Shown here piece by piece: positions 14,959 to 26,600 of a stretch of DNA of 64,000 bases. Below the pieces are notes generated by a model, which was not told the origin of the DNA, did no database searches, and saw only the letters and a list, made by a program, of their open reading frames with translations. Source of the stretch: Nemertoderma westbladi. Lineage: Eukaryota; Xenacoelomorpha; Nemertodermatida; Nemertodermatidae. The DNA is taken from contig JAUCBJ010009092.1 of NCBI GenBank assembly GCA_032718475.1, forward strand, positions 184,337 through 248,336. Reading direction: 5' to 3'. A program made the position numbers and the translations under genes. Numbering within the stretch: position 1 is the first letter of the stretch; every line of letters starts with the position of its first letter.

Positions 14959-15540
14959 TTCGCGCAGCACGTGAGACCTTGACGCAGCACGTCAGACCTT
15001 AGCGAAGCACGTGGAACCTTCGCGCTGCACGTGAGACCTTGACGCAGCACGTCAGACCTTAGCGAAGCACGTGGAACCTTCGCGCTGCACGTGAGACCTT
15101 GACGCAGCACGTCAGACCTTAGCGAAGCACGTGAGACCTTCGCGCAGCACGTGAGACCTTGACGCAGCACGTCAGACCTTAGCAAAGCACGTGAGACCTT
15201 CGCGCAGCACGTGAGACCTTAACGCAGCACGTCAGACCTTAGCGAAGCACGTGAGACCTTCGCGCAGCACGTGAGACCTTAACGCAGCACGTCAGACCTT
15301 AGCGAAGCACGTGAGACCTTCGCGCAGCACGTGAGACCTTGACGCAGCACGTCAGACCTTAGCGAAGCACGTGAGACCTTCGCGCAGCACGTGAGACCTT
15401 GACGCAGCACGTCAGACCTTAGCGAAGCACGTGCGACCTTCGCGCAGCACGTGAAACCTTCGCGCAGCACGTGAAACCTTCGCGCAGGACGTGAAACCTT
15501 CGCGCAGCACGTGAAACCTTCGCGCAGGACGTGAAGATTC
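14959..15540. repeat. 20-bp array with 60-bp higher-order period, rich in CACGTG
   Basis: About 29 units of the form GCAGCACGTGAGACCTT plus a variable triplet. Successive units begin CGCGCAG, GACGCAG and AGCGAAG, which gives a 60-bp super-repeat. About two units in three carry the E-box palindrome CACGTG, and the third carries CACGTC. The last five units (from about 15441) switch to GTGAAACC and alternate GCAGCAC with GCAGGAC. The array lies about 200 bp beyond the 3' end of RAD54L. Confidence 0.9.
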
Positions 15541-15679
15541 CACGTGCTGTTAATTAATCGAGCAGCTCGGAAAGCCTTCTGATAAGAATGAAAAGCCTTT
15601 ACGCGGAACATTAATGTTCATGCAGCACATGAAGATTTCGCGCAGCATGTGGAACTTAAACAATAATTAATTAGGAACA

Positions 15680-15685
15680 TTTATT
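15680..15685 (-). terminator. Possible polyadenylation signal of RAD54L
   Basis: TTTATT on the plus strand reads AATAAA on the minus strand, about 60 bp beyond the RAD54L stop codon. It is the nearest canonical hexamer, but the context is AT-rich and chance is a real alternative. Confidence 0.35.
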
Positions 15686-15743
15686 GAAATTATGATAATA
15701 GCTAATAATTAATTGCACAAATAAAATATTAGAATCCCGATAA

Positions 15744-17975
15744 TCAAACGGTTTTCCTTTGGGATTCGTGGGACTTTTGGTGAAAAACAAAAGAAATGAC
15801 TTTAGTCTGAGACCAAACGGTCTTTAAAGCTAAATCCTCTACGGCTGAGCGCGCGGAGGAATGTAACCATAGCGACAGATCTGATTGGCAGGAGGAACCT
15901 TCTGGGGGTGGCCGTGTCTGTATCCCGTTGACGCAACGGACGCACCGCAATCTATCGTGGGTGTCGGAAGCGGTGTCCGCGCGATACTGAAACAACTCCC
16001 GGAGATCCTCGACGCTGTAATGCCTCGCAACGTCCTCAACCTCGTCGACCACGCAGGAGCTGAGCGCCTTCTTGTGGGATTGTCGTTGGAAGATCTTCTC
16101 CTCGATGGATCCGCTCGAGAGGAGTCGGTAGATCCAGCAGGGCTTCCGCTGTCCGTCGCGCCAGACTCGGGCCATCGCCTGGTCGTCGTTGGCCGGGTTC
16201 CAATCGGGGTCGAACATTACCAGACGGTTGGCCCCGACCAGATTGAGTCCGCAGCCCCCGGCCTTCGAGCTGAGCATAAAGACGAAGAGCGAGGACCCCG
16301 GCGAGTTGAGTTGGTCGACGAGCTTCTGCCTCCGTTTCGTCGTCATGGAACCGTCGAGTCTAGCAAACTGGTAACCCCGCAACCCGCACAGTCGCTCGAA
16401 CAAGTCCAACGTCTGCGTGTAGTTGGAGACGAGAACGACGCGGTCCGACGTGGAACTACGGATCACAGCGAGGAGGTAGTCGAGAACGAGGAACTTACCC
16501 GAGAGTTCCGGTTGGAACCGTTTCGTCTTCGGAACCAAATCGGGGAAACTTTCCGATAGCAAATCCGGATGGTTGCACAACTTCTTGAACTGAGTGATTG
16601 CTGCCAGAGCACCGGAACCTCCACCGGTACCGGTGCCACCGGGACCTCCACTGGAACCGGAACCACCACCGGTACCACATAAACCTTCGGGATTACACAA
16701 CCCAACTAGTTTCATATAAATTTCAGTCTGTTTTTCGGTCAACCGACAACAGACGATCAACTCCGTCTTTACGGGAAGGTATTTATTGAGCAAGGCGGAT
16801 GTTCTCCGTATGAGACAGCGGTTGACCACCGCTATGAGCTGCGTGAGTCGCTGCTGTCCGACGGTCTGCTGCTTCTCGGTCGCGTCGGCGTCCCGTCCCC
16901 GGAGGATCGGCGTCTCGTAGTTCCTACGGAACTCGCCGGCGGTGCCCAGCAACCCCGCGTTCACGAACTGCACCAAGGAGAAGTACTCGAGCAGGTCGTT
17001 CTGCACAGGGGTCCCGCTGAGAATCACCCGTCGTTGGGTCCCTAACCCGTCGAGGGCGCGGTACGTTTGGTTCTCCGAGTTCTTCAGCCGATGGCCCTCG
17101 TCGCATATGATAAGTCCCAACGCCCCGCGCCCAATCGCGCCCGCATGGAGACGGAGTGTCTCGTAGGAGATTATCAGCACCGGTTCCACAACCCGGGGGG
17201 GCCGCTGCGACATAAACCTAGCGAGTTTCCGATCGATCTCCTCCTTAGAGCCCGAGTCCACCGTCAAACAATTCACCTTTCCTTTCAACCACTTCGCGAA
17301 CTCATTCTGCCAGTTTTTAACAAGTGAGGATGGCGTTACTATGGCTACCTTGTCCACGGTGGGTCGGCATTGCGGACTTTGCCGGAGTAGAGTCCAGACG
17401 AGACTGACGCACTGCAGGGTCTTCCCTAGACCCATCTCGTCCGCCATAATAGCCCCGTAGGAGCCGTCTATCACGGCCCCGGTCACGCAGTCGTATAGAA
17501 ACTTTACTCCTTCGCGTTGGTGCGGCCGCAGTACCCCTGCGACTACCGGGTCCACCACAACCGCCACTTCCTGTCTGCTGGGGTCCGCGGTCAGCTTCTC
17601 CTGGGCGGACAACTCGGACGGCCAGTGGAGGACCAGAGCGTCTGTCTCGTACGGGTCGTGGGCTGGTTGTCGGACACCGGAACGCTTGTAACCAAGGGAA
17701 CCAGCGCGGTTCGAACCCGTGTAGTTCGGAATGGGAACTTTAAACGGGCGGATGAGAATCCTACGGATAGTTTCTTCGTGGGATAGAATATCATCTCCTA
17801 TTTCCGCTACCGTTACCGTGGTTACCGGGTTTACATTCTCCCCAACTTTTGTTTTCTTTGACTTGGTCGTTTTAACTTCACCGTCGTTCCGATCAGTACT
17901 GGTATCAATAGGAAACTTAATACGCGATGCCACGGGTGAATTCAATAGCTGACTCGGTGCCAAACTTCGCTTCAT
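15744..17975 (-). CDS. RAD54L: DNA repair and recombination protein RAD54-like (SNF2 translocase)
   Basis: RAD54 is a nuclear SNF2-family dsDNA translocase that works with RAD51 in homologous recombination, remodelling the donor duplex and helping strand invasion and RAD51 removal. The frame gives 743 residues; human RAD54L has 747. Visible are the N-terminal [10 protein letters not shown] motif, the FKVPIPNY block, Walker A in DEMGLGKT (about 179-186), the DEGH box (292-295), [16 protein letters not shown], the C-terminal helicase lobe with [13 protein letters not shown], and motif [13 protein letters not shown] (about 599-609). The C-terminal HDRLRC-RCVN and FVFHQKSH blocks are also intact. 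I chose the ATG at 17973-17975 because it lines up with the family N-terminus; another ATG lies 10 codons upstream at 18003-18005. A Gly/Ser/Thr-rich stretch (about 434-455) replaces the short linker before KKLCNHP. The gene is one uninterrupted exon, unlike the many-exon vertebrate gene. No frameshift or stop is seen, so it looks functional. Confidence 0.96.
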   Translation of the reverse strand: MKRSLAPSQLLNSPVASRIKFPIDTSTDRNDGEVKTTKSKKTKVGENVNPVTTVTVAEIGDDILSHEETIRRILIRPFKVPIPNYTGSNRAGSLGYKRSGVRQPAHDPYETDALVLHWPSELSAQEKLTADPSRQEVAVVVDPVVAGVLRPHQREGVKFLYDCVTGAVIDGSYGAIMADEMGLGKTLQCVSLVWTLLRQSPQCRPTVDKVAIVTPSSLVKNWQNEFAKWLKGKVNCLTVDSGSKEEIDRKLARFMSQRPPRVVEPVLIISYETLRLHAGAIGRGALGLIICDEGHRLKNSENQTYRALDGLGTQRRVILSGTPVQNDLLEYFSLVQFVNAGLLGTAGEFRRNYETPILRGRDADATEKQQTVGQQRLTQLIAVVNRCLIRRTSALLNKYLPVKTELIVCCRLTEKQTEIYMKLVGLCNPEGLCGTGGGSGSSGGPGGTGTGGGSGALAAITQFKKLCNHPDLLSESFPDLVPKTKRFQPELSGKFLVLDYLLAVIRSSTSDRVVLVSNYTQTLDLFERLCGLRGYQFARLDGSMTTKRRQKLVDQLNSPGSSLFVFMLSSKAGGCGLNLVGANRLVMFDPDWNPANDDQAMARVWRDGQRKPCWIYRLLSSGSIEEKIFQRQSHKKALSSCVVDEVEDVARHYSVEDLRELFQYRADTASDTHDRLRCVRCVNGIQTRPPPEGSSCQSDLSLWLHSSARSAVEDLALKTVWSQTKVISFVFHQKSHESQRKTV

Positions 17976-18289
17976 AATGACAAATGATATAGGCCGAACC
18001 GCCACAATTAGTATAATGATGAAAAGGGAATAAATAGGTACAAGTGTACAACCCGGCTCGAGCTCGAGACGTCTTCTGCTCTCGCCTCGTACCCTGACTT
18101 CAGCAATCTGGCAATTATTATTATTATTATTCGCTCAAAATTAGAAATGTTAAAACAATAAATTGACACGATAGGGATAGGCCTATATCAGTGTAGGCCT
18201 ATCTGCCTATAGAGGGGAAGACATCCCAGGACGTTGGACTTATGAGAGTAGGAGAGTTCAGTATAACATTCAAATTGTAGATAAATAGA
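17976..18289. other. Upstream region of RAD54L
   Basis: This short region would hold the RAD54L promoter and 5' UTR on the minus strand. It contains a GC-richer patch around CGGCTCGAGCTCGAGACG (from about 18055) and two TAGGCCTA palindromes (18178-18185 and 18194-18201). No TATA box or recognised factor site can be assigned with confidence. Confidence 0.35.
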
Positions 18290-19010
18290 CAATCAGACAA
18301 TAGAACAAATAGACAAAATATAGGTACAGTATACTGTAGTACATTTTACATTTAAAAAAAAGTCATATCGTCGATATTAAAAACAATACAGTAAATACAT
18401 ATTAAAAAACAAGATATACAGTAGATACATATTAAAAATTATTAAAAACAATATATACATACAGTAGACTGGTAGACATATTAAAAACTATTAAAATCAA
18501 TATATATACATAGAGTAGATACATCTTAAAAACTGTTAAAACAATATAATATATACAGTAGTGTAGTGGCCATATATATATATTAGGGGTCATCGAACCT
18601 GAATTGAACTAATACTGTTGTACCTTACTGCAGTATGCACCTATCACTGTGCACTGTACTGCTGTATCAGCCTTCCTGCCTTCTGCATGTCATATTATAT
18701 TTTACTGTGTTACTTCATACTTACTGACTTATGTAAATATTAAACGTTGAGAGACTGCGCTCTCTACAGTAGATACATATTTAAAACTATTAAAAACAAT
18801 ATATACAGAGTAGATACATATTAAAAGCTATTAAAAACAATATATACATACATATACAGTAGATACATAATAAAAACTATAAAAAACAATATATACAGTA
18901 AATACATATTAAAAAACAAGATATCCAGTAGATACATATTAAAAACTATTAAAAACAATATATACATTAAATACATATTAAAAAGTATTAAAAACAAGTC
19001 ATATAGAACA
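18290..19010. repeat. Degenerate AT-rich minisatellite
   Basis: Imperfect tandem copies of a segment of about 40-50 bp, containing AGATACATATTAAAAACTAT and AAAACAATATATACAGTA, fill 18290-18555 and 18765-19010. Unrelated sequence (18560-18765) separates the two parts. The array ends against a G21 run at 19017-19037. Confidence 0.75.
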
Positions 19011-19182
19011 GAGACAGGGGGGGGGGGGGGGGGGGGGAGGGACTGGACGCAAATCCAATCTTGGAGAATTAATATCCCGCCTCAATGTTAAATTCTCAAT
19101 TTAGGGAAAGGAGCAGGTTACAGTTTAAAAGGACAAAAGGGATTACAGGTTAAAAGAAAAAAATAAATATTATGTATTACTT

Positions 19183-21955
19183 CCCAGTAAAAAATCCGCA
19201 TTCGTAACGCATGGGATGGCGCATATTTCACGCATTCGTAACGCATTCTGAAATGTTATATAGATGAACCATGCGATACGAATGCGAAAACCGAACCAAA
19301 TACGCATCCTTTATTCGCATATTGAATGTATTACGAACCTTATTTGAATCCCGCACATTCTACGAATGCGCCCCTAATCTTATACGAATGTTTCCCGCAC
19401 ACGATACGAATGCGTCCCGCATGTTATATACGAATGTTTCCCATGCTATACGAATGCGTTACGAATGTTTTACGAGTGTTATACGAATGTTTACCGCAGG
19501 ATTTTTATTTTTTTATTATTTCGCTACAGTTTACATAGTTTTAACAGTTTACAACTGTTAAAACGTGTCCATTTTATTTTATTTTTTTGAATATACTTGA
19601 TATTCCGAATCGAATATGAAAGCCATTTTCAATTTCCCCAAAAAAATGTTCAGATATAATTCAAGAGCACGCAATTTCAGACGTAAATCGTTATAGTTAT
19701 TATTATACTTATTTTATTATTATTGATGGTTTATTATTTTTTATGATATTTTATTATTATATTATTTTATTATATTATTATATATTATTATATTATTATA
19801 TTATTATATTCCGGAAGCTCTTCGAATTGGTATAGCACAGAGAGTTGGTGCACCTATCTGCCATAAACACACCTGCAAGTGTGGCAAGGAAGTGGATATT
19901 CTTGGGCACCATGCACTGTCCTGCCGAAACAGCATGGGTAGGTTCCCACGTCATGCAGCTCTCAACGATGTGCTGAAACGTTCACTGAGCAGAGCTGGTC
20001 TACCATCTGTCCTGGAACCTACTGGGTTGGATAGGGGAGATGGGAAACGTCCTGATGGTATGACCATCTACCCCTACTCGAAAGGCCGGTGCCTGGTATG
20101 GGATGCTACATGTGTGGATACCTTTGCCCCATCCCACATTATTCGCTCTGCCATTGAGCCATCCTCAGCATCAGCAGCAGCGGAGGAGCTAAAGCGTGTG
20201 AAATACCGCAATTTGGGTCAGCAGTACCAATTCGAACCCCTGGCCTTCGAGACCACAGGAGTATTCGGTCCATCCACCATCAGCGTGTTAAAAGATCTTG
20301 GCCGAAGACTCATAGCGGAGTCAGGAGACCCACGCGAGAGCTTGTGGCTGAAGCAACGCATCGGGATAGCCATAGTGAGGGGGAATGCCCTTTGTGTTCG
20401 GGGTTCAATCAGCGCTGTGGAATAGAGTTATTCTCGCCGAGGTAAAGGGAGTAGATCAAAGAGTCATCGAGGTAAAGGGAGTAGATCAAGGAGTCGTGGA
20501 GGAAAGGGGAAGAAGAAAGGAAAGAGAGGAAGATCGAAGGGGTGTGGGAAGAAAGGAGTGGGAAAGTCGATATCTAATCAATTCGATGTTGCAGCTGTAT
20601 GGAAGAAGTTGATGAGAGGAAAATAAACAGTTGGAATGTCATTACAGTACTTTAGGTTAATATGATTGTTTATTTTAATTTAATAGAATAAATGGCCTGC
20701 AGTGGAAGCAAAAAAAAAAAAAAAAAAAAATATTGATGGATTGAATATGAATCACTTAATTATTATTATTATTACAACTACACCAGGTGCGTTGCAAGTG
20801 TTAATAGATTAAATCTATAATAGATTTATGTGTTTCTTTTGCTGATTCGAATAGTTTGAAATTTAATTTTTATTATTATTATATATATATTTGATTACTT
20901 ATTATCGAAAAAAAGCGAATTAATATTCTAGAATATAGTAAAAAAAACATTGAAATTATGTTGATGCTTCTCATAAAATGTATGCCTTTGATGTATTTTG
21001 TCTGTAAGATTTTTTTACCATTTATAAGTGTAGGGCCTACCGTAGCAGTTACCGGGTTCGACCTGGAGGCCTAAGAAACTGTGTGAGAATATCACCATCC
21101 ACACGTACAATTTAATAAAAATGCCACATGTTTTATAATATGTATTGGTACTGTACTGTAGGCCAGCATAAATAATGACAACAAAAAACTACTGTAATAA
21201 CTTTGGGAAATGAGTACTACTGTACAGGGGCTAAAACTACGGGTGGGGGGGGGGGGGGGGGGTGCCTACATACTATAAGTATGCCTACATACTGCAGTTC
21301 CTTAAGTTAATAAAGTAGTTTTATGTTGTCATTATTTATCTCACCTAGCCTACAGTACATAACCTTTACATTATTACAGTATATCAAGCATGTTGGTAAA
21401 GGGAACAGGTTTACATACCAAAATAATGAGGAACCAAAATAATAAACGGGAGTTAAGAATTACTGGGCAACCCATTAAATAAATATATAGTAAAAGTACA
21501 TGGGACTGGCTGACTGGTAACAAAGGGGGAGAGCTACTAACTAATAACACTATGTTCGATTATTTGCCGAATGGTGATTGGCCAGTATTACAGTCTGTAC
21601 GGTACTCTAATTGAGAGTGCTTTGCATGCGTATCGCATGCGTCACGAATGGACCACGAATAATTTTAAGCGTGGCGTGGCTAAGCATTCGTATCGCATGT
21701 GCCACGAACGAATGAACCACGAATTATTTTGTGTGGAGTGGAAGCATTCGTATCGCATGTGCCACGAATGATGAGCCACGAATATATTTACATGTGAAAT
21801 CTCACATGCGATACGAATACTATACGCATTCGTTAAATTATTCGGACTGACGAACCATTGACGAAGGCTTCACGAATCTTAAATAACATTGCACGCACCT
21901 TTTACGAATGCTGCATGTGGTACGAATGCGTTACGCATGGGGATTTTTTACTGGG
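19183..21955. mobile_element. DNA-transposon-like element with 15-bp TIRs and dense subterminal ACGAATGC motifs
   Basis: The two ends carry CCCAGTAAAAAATCC as perfect inverted termini (19183-19197 and 21941-21955). Each terminus is followed inward by a block combining GCATTCGT and ACGCAT. Both arms (about 19197-19500 and 21620-21940) are packed with the octamer ACGAATGC or its complement and close variants, about ten per arm in both orientations, with CGCATG and GATACGAATG combinations. No transposase frame is visible. The interior holds a retroelement fragment (about 19730-20730), an ATT-rich stretch and a G18 run (21245-21262). A target-site duplication is not clear: both flanks contain TTACT, but with a one-base offset. 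It is probably a non-autonomous element; I cannot assign the superfamily. Confidence 0.6.
19730..20730 (+). mobile_element. 5'-truncated non-LTR retroelement fragment: CCHC plus nuclease-like C-terminal domain
   Basis: An open frame from about 19810 to 20425 carries a zinc knuckle (CKCG, GHHALSC), then RFPRHAALND, GDGKRPDG and VWDATCVDT. This is the C-terminal piece that follows the reverse transcriptase in many invertebrate retroelement proteins. The CCHC, then RPDG, then WDxT order resembles the restriction-like endonuclease of R2-type elements; that assignment is an inference. No reverse-transcriptase domain remains. The 3' side has a purine-rich tail, AATAAA (20688 region) and an A20 run (about 20710-20730). 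TATTGATGG directly follows the A-tract (20731-20739) and also occurs at 19721-19729, so it may be the target-site duplication. If so, the AT-rich 80 bp between 19730 and 19810 belongs to the insertion. Confidence 0.65.
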
Positions 21956-22095
21956 TTACTGCCGCTTGTGTAACTGCACTTGTACACTGCCACCATGTTT
22001 ACTGCCACTTGGCGCTGAAGGGAAATAAGCATAAACATATATACAATAGACATATATTAATAGAACATATATTACATAGAACATATATTAATAAA

Positions 22096-22488
22096 ATTCG
22101 TGTTCTGGTAAATAAAATTGTGAGGGCTATAACATTCAGTGAATGGGATTGCCACTCTTTTCCCATTTATCGTCGGTTAGAAATTTTGCCCATTCAAGCT
22201 TTGTATAAGTTAAATGTTGCCAAGCTCATGTTCGATGCGTTTCATGGTTTATTACCTTCTGGTTTAACGAATCTCTTTCGTTTATCTAATACTGTTCATA
22301 ACTATAACACTCGTGGTTCATACAATACTAATTTCTTTATTCCTCGCTTTCGTACTGTCCGTGGACAAATGTCCATACAGTATCAGGGCCCTATTATCTG
22401 GAACGAGATACCAATTATCATACGGTCCACACAAAAACTTTCGACCTTTTCCAAAAACTTTAAGGCACATCTTCTCAGCGATAATTAA
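22096..22488 (+). mobile_element. LINE reverse-transcriptase C-terminal fragment
   Basis: The frame reads as the region downstream of the polymerase core in many CR1/Jockey-like LINE ORF2 proteins: NKIVRAITFS, FPIYRRLEILPI, LMFDAFHGLLPSGL, HNYNTR, FRTVRGQMSIQYQGPIIWNEIP and a lysine-rich end at AHLLSDN before the stop. The catalytic motifs are absent, so this is a 5'-truncated copy. AT-rich ACATATATTA repeats (22030-22095) precede it, and a T-rich 3' tail runs towards a C26 tract at 22652-22677. Confidence 0.75.
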
Positions 22489-23625
22489 TCTTCCCTTTTT
22501 TTTTTAATTTTCTTTTTTTTTCTTTTTTGTATTTCTGGATTTTTAAATTTCTTTTTCGATAGCTATTCTATGGTATTTCATCTAGTCAGATTCGATCTCT
22601 CATTATGTTGTACATCCCTTATAATTTCTCAATGTAGGTCTCTTCAGTAGTCCCCCCCCCCCCCCCCCCCCCCCCCCAGTCCCCCTCACGGTGGTAGCAA
22701 CCTTCAAGCTATGGCTTTTCTGTTATCACCCTTTTCTCTCTGTTCTCAGTTATCGAACCATTAACAAACTGGCTCTCAATCGTCCACACTAACATGTATG
22801 TGTTTAATATATTTTGTATACCAGTAATGCATTTATCAAAGGTGGAGGTTATTTTTAACATTGAAAGAGAGAAATAAACGAAACAATACACCAAGCTGGT
22901 TTATGTAAGTAGTACATAATATTTTTTTTTTTTTGTAAATTTCCATTGTATTCGTACAAGCTCCCGGGCACTTTTTTCTCGATTACGAAATACCATAATT
23001 TCCAGCACGAAATCAAAAAGCTGCATAAGCAATAAATTTATTGTTAAAGCCAGTTCATTAAGGCAAAGTCCCATGTTAACAAATCCAACAGTACAATATG
23101 CCGCCTGGGTTATGGGGATACAGAAAAGGTTGAATAGTTATGAAGTGGTCATCCTTGTGTAAGTGCTTCCTTATGAAGTGTCGGTGGTTGTCGGGTCGGT
23201 GTCATATTTAGTCAAACCCTTTTTTATCTACTGGTAATGCAGTAATGTACTTCTGTACTTTTTATCTTGTTCTCGGTCTCACCAGCTCGTACCTGTCTGC
23301 TTGTTTACAGTCGTGCGGGGTAGGCTGTAGGCCAGTAGGCCTACCGATTTCTTCCTGCTGTACCGATATTTCTGTGCATGCCTCGCCTGATATCTCAGTA
23401 TCTGGATATCTGCATATGGTAGGCCTATATTTCAGTATTTGATACATGATACATGTCCCGACTGTCCGATTGGTGTTATAGATGCAGAGATGCGCTAGGC
23501 CTACTGTAGTACTGTCTTCCTCACTTAAGACAAACCGTACCTATCTTGTATCTTCTTCCCCATGATTAAAAGGCTTGGTGAATAACGATAAGGACACCGG
23601 AACTGAACAAACTCCTTATTAATAA
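22489..23625. other. Intergenic region upstream of CRAMP1
   Basis: No protein-coding signal is recognised. It includes T-rich sequence, the C26 run at 22652-22677, and three TAGGCCTA palindromes within 170 bp (23336-23343, 23420-23427, 23496-23503). The CRAMP1 promoter and 5' UTR should lie in its right part, but no core promoter element stands out. Confidence 0.5.
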
Positions 23626-26600
23626 ATGGATACGCGGCCAACACGGGAGTCGATTTCGTCCCTGATGGTGTTAACCGATGATCCGTTACCAACAGACAAA
23701 GAAACACTTTCCCCTTCTATTCCCAATATTCACGTCGGAATTTCTTCGCACTGCAGTTTCACAACCGAATTCAGACAAAATCCAGATCACCATGAAAATA
23801 TGCCAGTGCTAAGATCGAGAATACGACGGGTTAGACGATTTAAAGGTGCAAACAGCCCACAGTATCAACAAGTAATTGCGTCAACAGAAGCTAAAACATC
23901 AGATGATATTAATAATAAACAACGTATTTCTAGTGATGCAAAAGCGCAGTGTGATGCTGTTTCAATGCCAGTAATATCACCTGATCCTAAAAAGAAAAAA
24001 TCTCCATGGACTACAATCGAGAAGGATGTTTTCTTTGAGGGTTTGAAAGAATACGGGAAGAACTTTCCCAGACTTCAGGCATTCTTGTCAACTAAATGTA
24101 AGAACCTAACAGGGGATGTTAAGGCCAAGGAATCAAGATGTCGCTTCTATTACTATCGGACTTGGCACTCCCTGATGAAAAGCCCTGAACTGAAACTCGA
24201 TCCAAGAGCGTCGTCTATCGTGAGGGAATTGTTTTGTTTAATAAATTACGGGGAGTTCAGGAAATACGTCCCACTCAATCGAGGAATCGATGTAAAAAAA
24301 GGTAAAAGACTCAACCAGCTCATCAATAAAGGTCACACTGTCTACCGTGCCCGAGGAAAAGGCAAAAACTTCAAGATAAAGACTCCTATTTGTCCCGCGT
24401 TAAAAAAGCTTATGACATCACAAGAGCTTACAGATGTGGTTGAAACTCTACCCGCCTCCATCACTGTCAGCCTTCTACCGAAGACAATGAATGCCTTTCG
24501 TTGCGTACAAAGCATTGCACAGAATCCCCGACTACAGATAACTATCCCTTTAACCAAAACCATCGGTAATTTATTAAACTTCCTGTCGCAAAAGTGGAGC
24601 TACATGAATGCGAACAGTCCAATAGTGACCCTCCCGATCCCAGATATCTTGAGGAATGGGCATCTCGTTCTAGCCTTGGATGACTCATTGCGCTCTTCTG
24701 CTGTTCCGGTTGAGAGTTACCTGAGTCAGCGGAACTCCGGGTATATTGTCGGGTTGGAGGATTACATGAAGATTTACGGCCAGTGCCAACCTACTGAGAC
24801 AATGACAGATGATGAGGACGCATACTGTGGGATACCGGACGTTGTGGGAGGTAGTGGGGGATGTGAGCGGGACAGTGGGGGACATGAGGCGGAGGGTGGG
24901 GGATGTGAGCGGGACAGTGGTGGACATGAGGCGGAGGGTGGGGGACATGAGCGGGACTGTGGGGGATATGAGGCGGAGAGTGGGGAACGTGAGCGGGACA
25001 GTGGGAGACATGAGGCAGAGGGTGGGGGGCATGAGCCGTACAGTGGCAGTGGGGGGCATGAGTGGGACAGTGGTGGACATGAGCTGTACAGTGGGGGATG
25101 TGAGCCAGACAGTGGGGGATGTCAGCTGGACATAGGGGGACATGATGCAGATAGTGGGGGTCGTGTGCCGTACAGTGGGGGATGTGACCCGGAGAGTGGG
25201 GGATGTGAGCTGGACAGTGGGGGATGTGAGCTGGACAGTGGGGGACGTGATCGGGACGTTGGTGAACGTGAGACAGAGAGTGGAGGTCATGAGCCAGAGA
25301 GTGGGGGATGTGACGCGGAGAGTCGTGGTGGACGTGAGGCGGATCGTTTTATTCGTGAACCGTACAGTGGTGAACGTCAAACGGAGTGTGAGGGACGTGA
25401 GACAGAGAGTAGGAATTGTGTGTCAGACAGTGTTGACCAAATGGAGGGCAGTCGGGATTGGGTTGCAGACACTGGGAGACGTGTAATGGACAGTGTAGAA
25501 TCTAGGCCGGATATATATAAATTGTCGGACACCGAATTCACTGGAAAAGAGACAGATGTTATTACAGACATTGCAGCTGACGACAATACTTTTTCCCAAT
25601 TTGTTTGTATAGCCTCCGACAGTTATTCTCCAGTCAAACCATCTACTGCGGACACGATCCCGCCACCTCCACTGCCTCTAACGAACCCAAACCTTCCTAC
25701 CGAGTTCTCATTGAGAACTCATTCCCTTAGTGAATCCAATACTCGTACAGTTTCCCAAGCACCCATGAACAGTGGTGCGCAAACTTATTTGCCCATGGTC
25801 AGTAGTGCGCCAACTTATTCGTCCATGGACAGTAATCCGCCAACTTATTCGCCCATAGACTGTAATCCGCCATCTGCTTTGCCCACAGACTGTAACCCGC
25901 CAACTGATTCGCCCATGGGCAGTAATCCACCAACTGATTTGCCCACAGACTGTATTCCGCCAACTAATTCGCCCATGGGCGGTAACCCGCCAACTGATTC
26001 GCCCATGGGCGGTAACCCGCCAACTGATTCGCCCATGGGCGGTAACCCCCCAACAGACCCACCCACTGCATTGCCCACCGAGTCACCAGTGTCGTGTCGG
26101 TCATCGAACCAACTCGATACAATGAGTGAGTTTAGTATGGACCTACCGGACCCCATGGGTACTGACAGCATGGGGATGGTAGACCAGCCGGTGAGTCGGG
26201 AGGGTGTTAGCGGTCAACCAATGGGAGGCAGTGGTCAACCAATGGGTGTAAGTAGCTCATTGTTTAGCGGTCTCTGGGATGCTTATAGTCCTCCGCTCTC
26301 TAAACTCCCATCTTCGCCCCCAAAGATCGTCTCCCCCAGCACTTTGTCCTCCTCTATTCACAAATCGTCTCTCCCATTTAAGAAGCGCCCGGTCTGCCGG
26401 GAGGAGCCCGTCCAGTCTGTAACTACAGACAGACCCGCGGTCACTGAGGATCGAACCCGTCGACTGAGCTGCACCGAACCCCTGCGGAGGAAGGTTTATA
26501 CGATGCACGACAACGGGAAAGTCATCGAATTTAAACGCCTCGATCCTGTTAGTTCCGAGGAGCTGGACGGGTTGCGAGCCAGTTGGAGTCGCAACACCGA

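Noticed and set aside
14931-15611. Cysteine-rich repeat proteins on the minus strand of the CACGTG array
   Set aside because: The 20-bp (60-bp) period creates the frames. There is no signal peptide or family match.
15885-16559. Plus-strand ORF of 224 codons opposite RAD54L
   Set aside because: It is the antisense shadow of a highly conserved RAD54 coding region in GC-richer DNA.
24685-25380. Antisense Thr/Ser/Pro-rich ORF of 231 codons
   Set aside because: It is the shadow of the in-frame repeat of CRAMP1, which is strongly supported by conserved domains on the plus strand.
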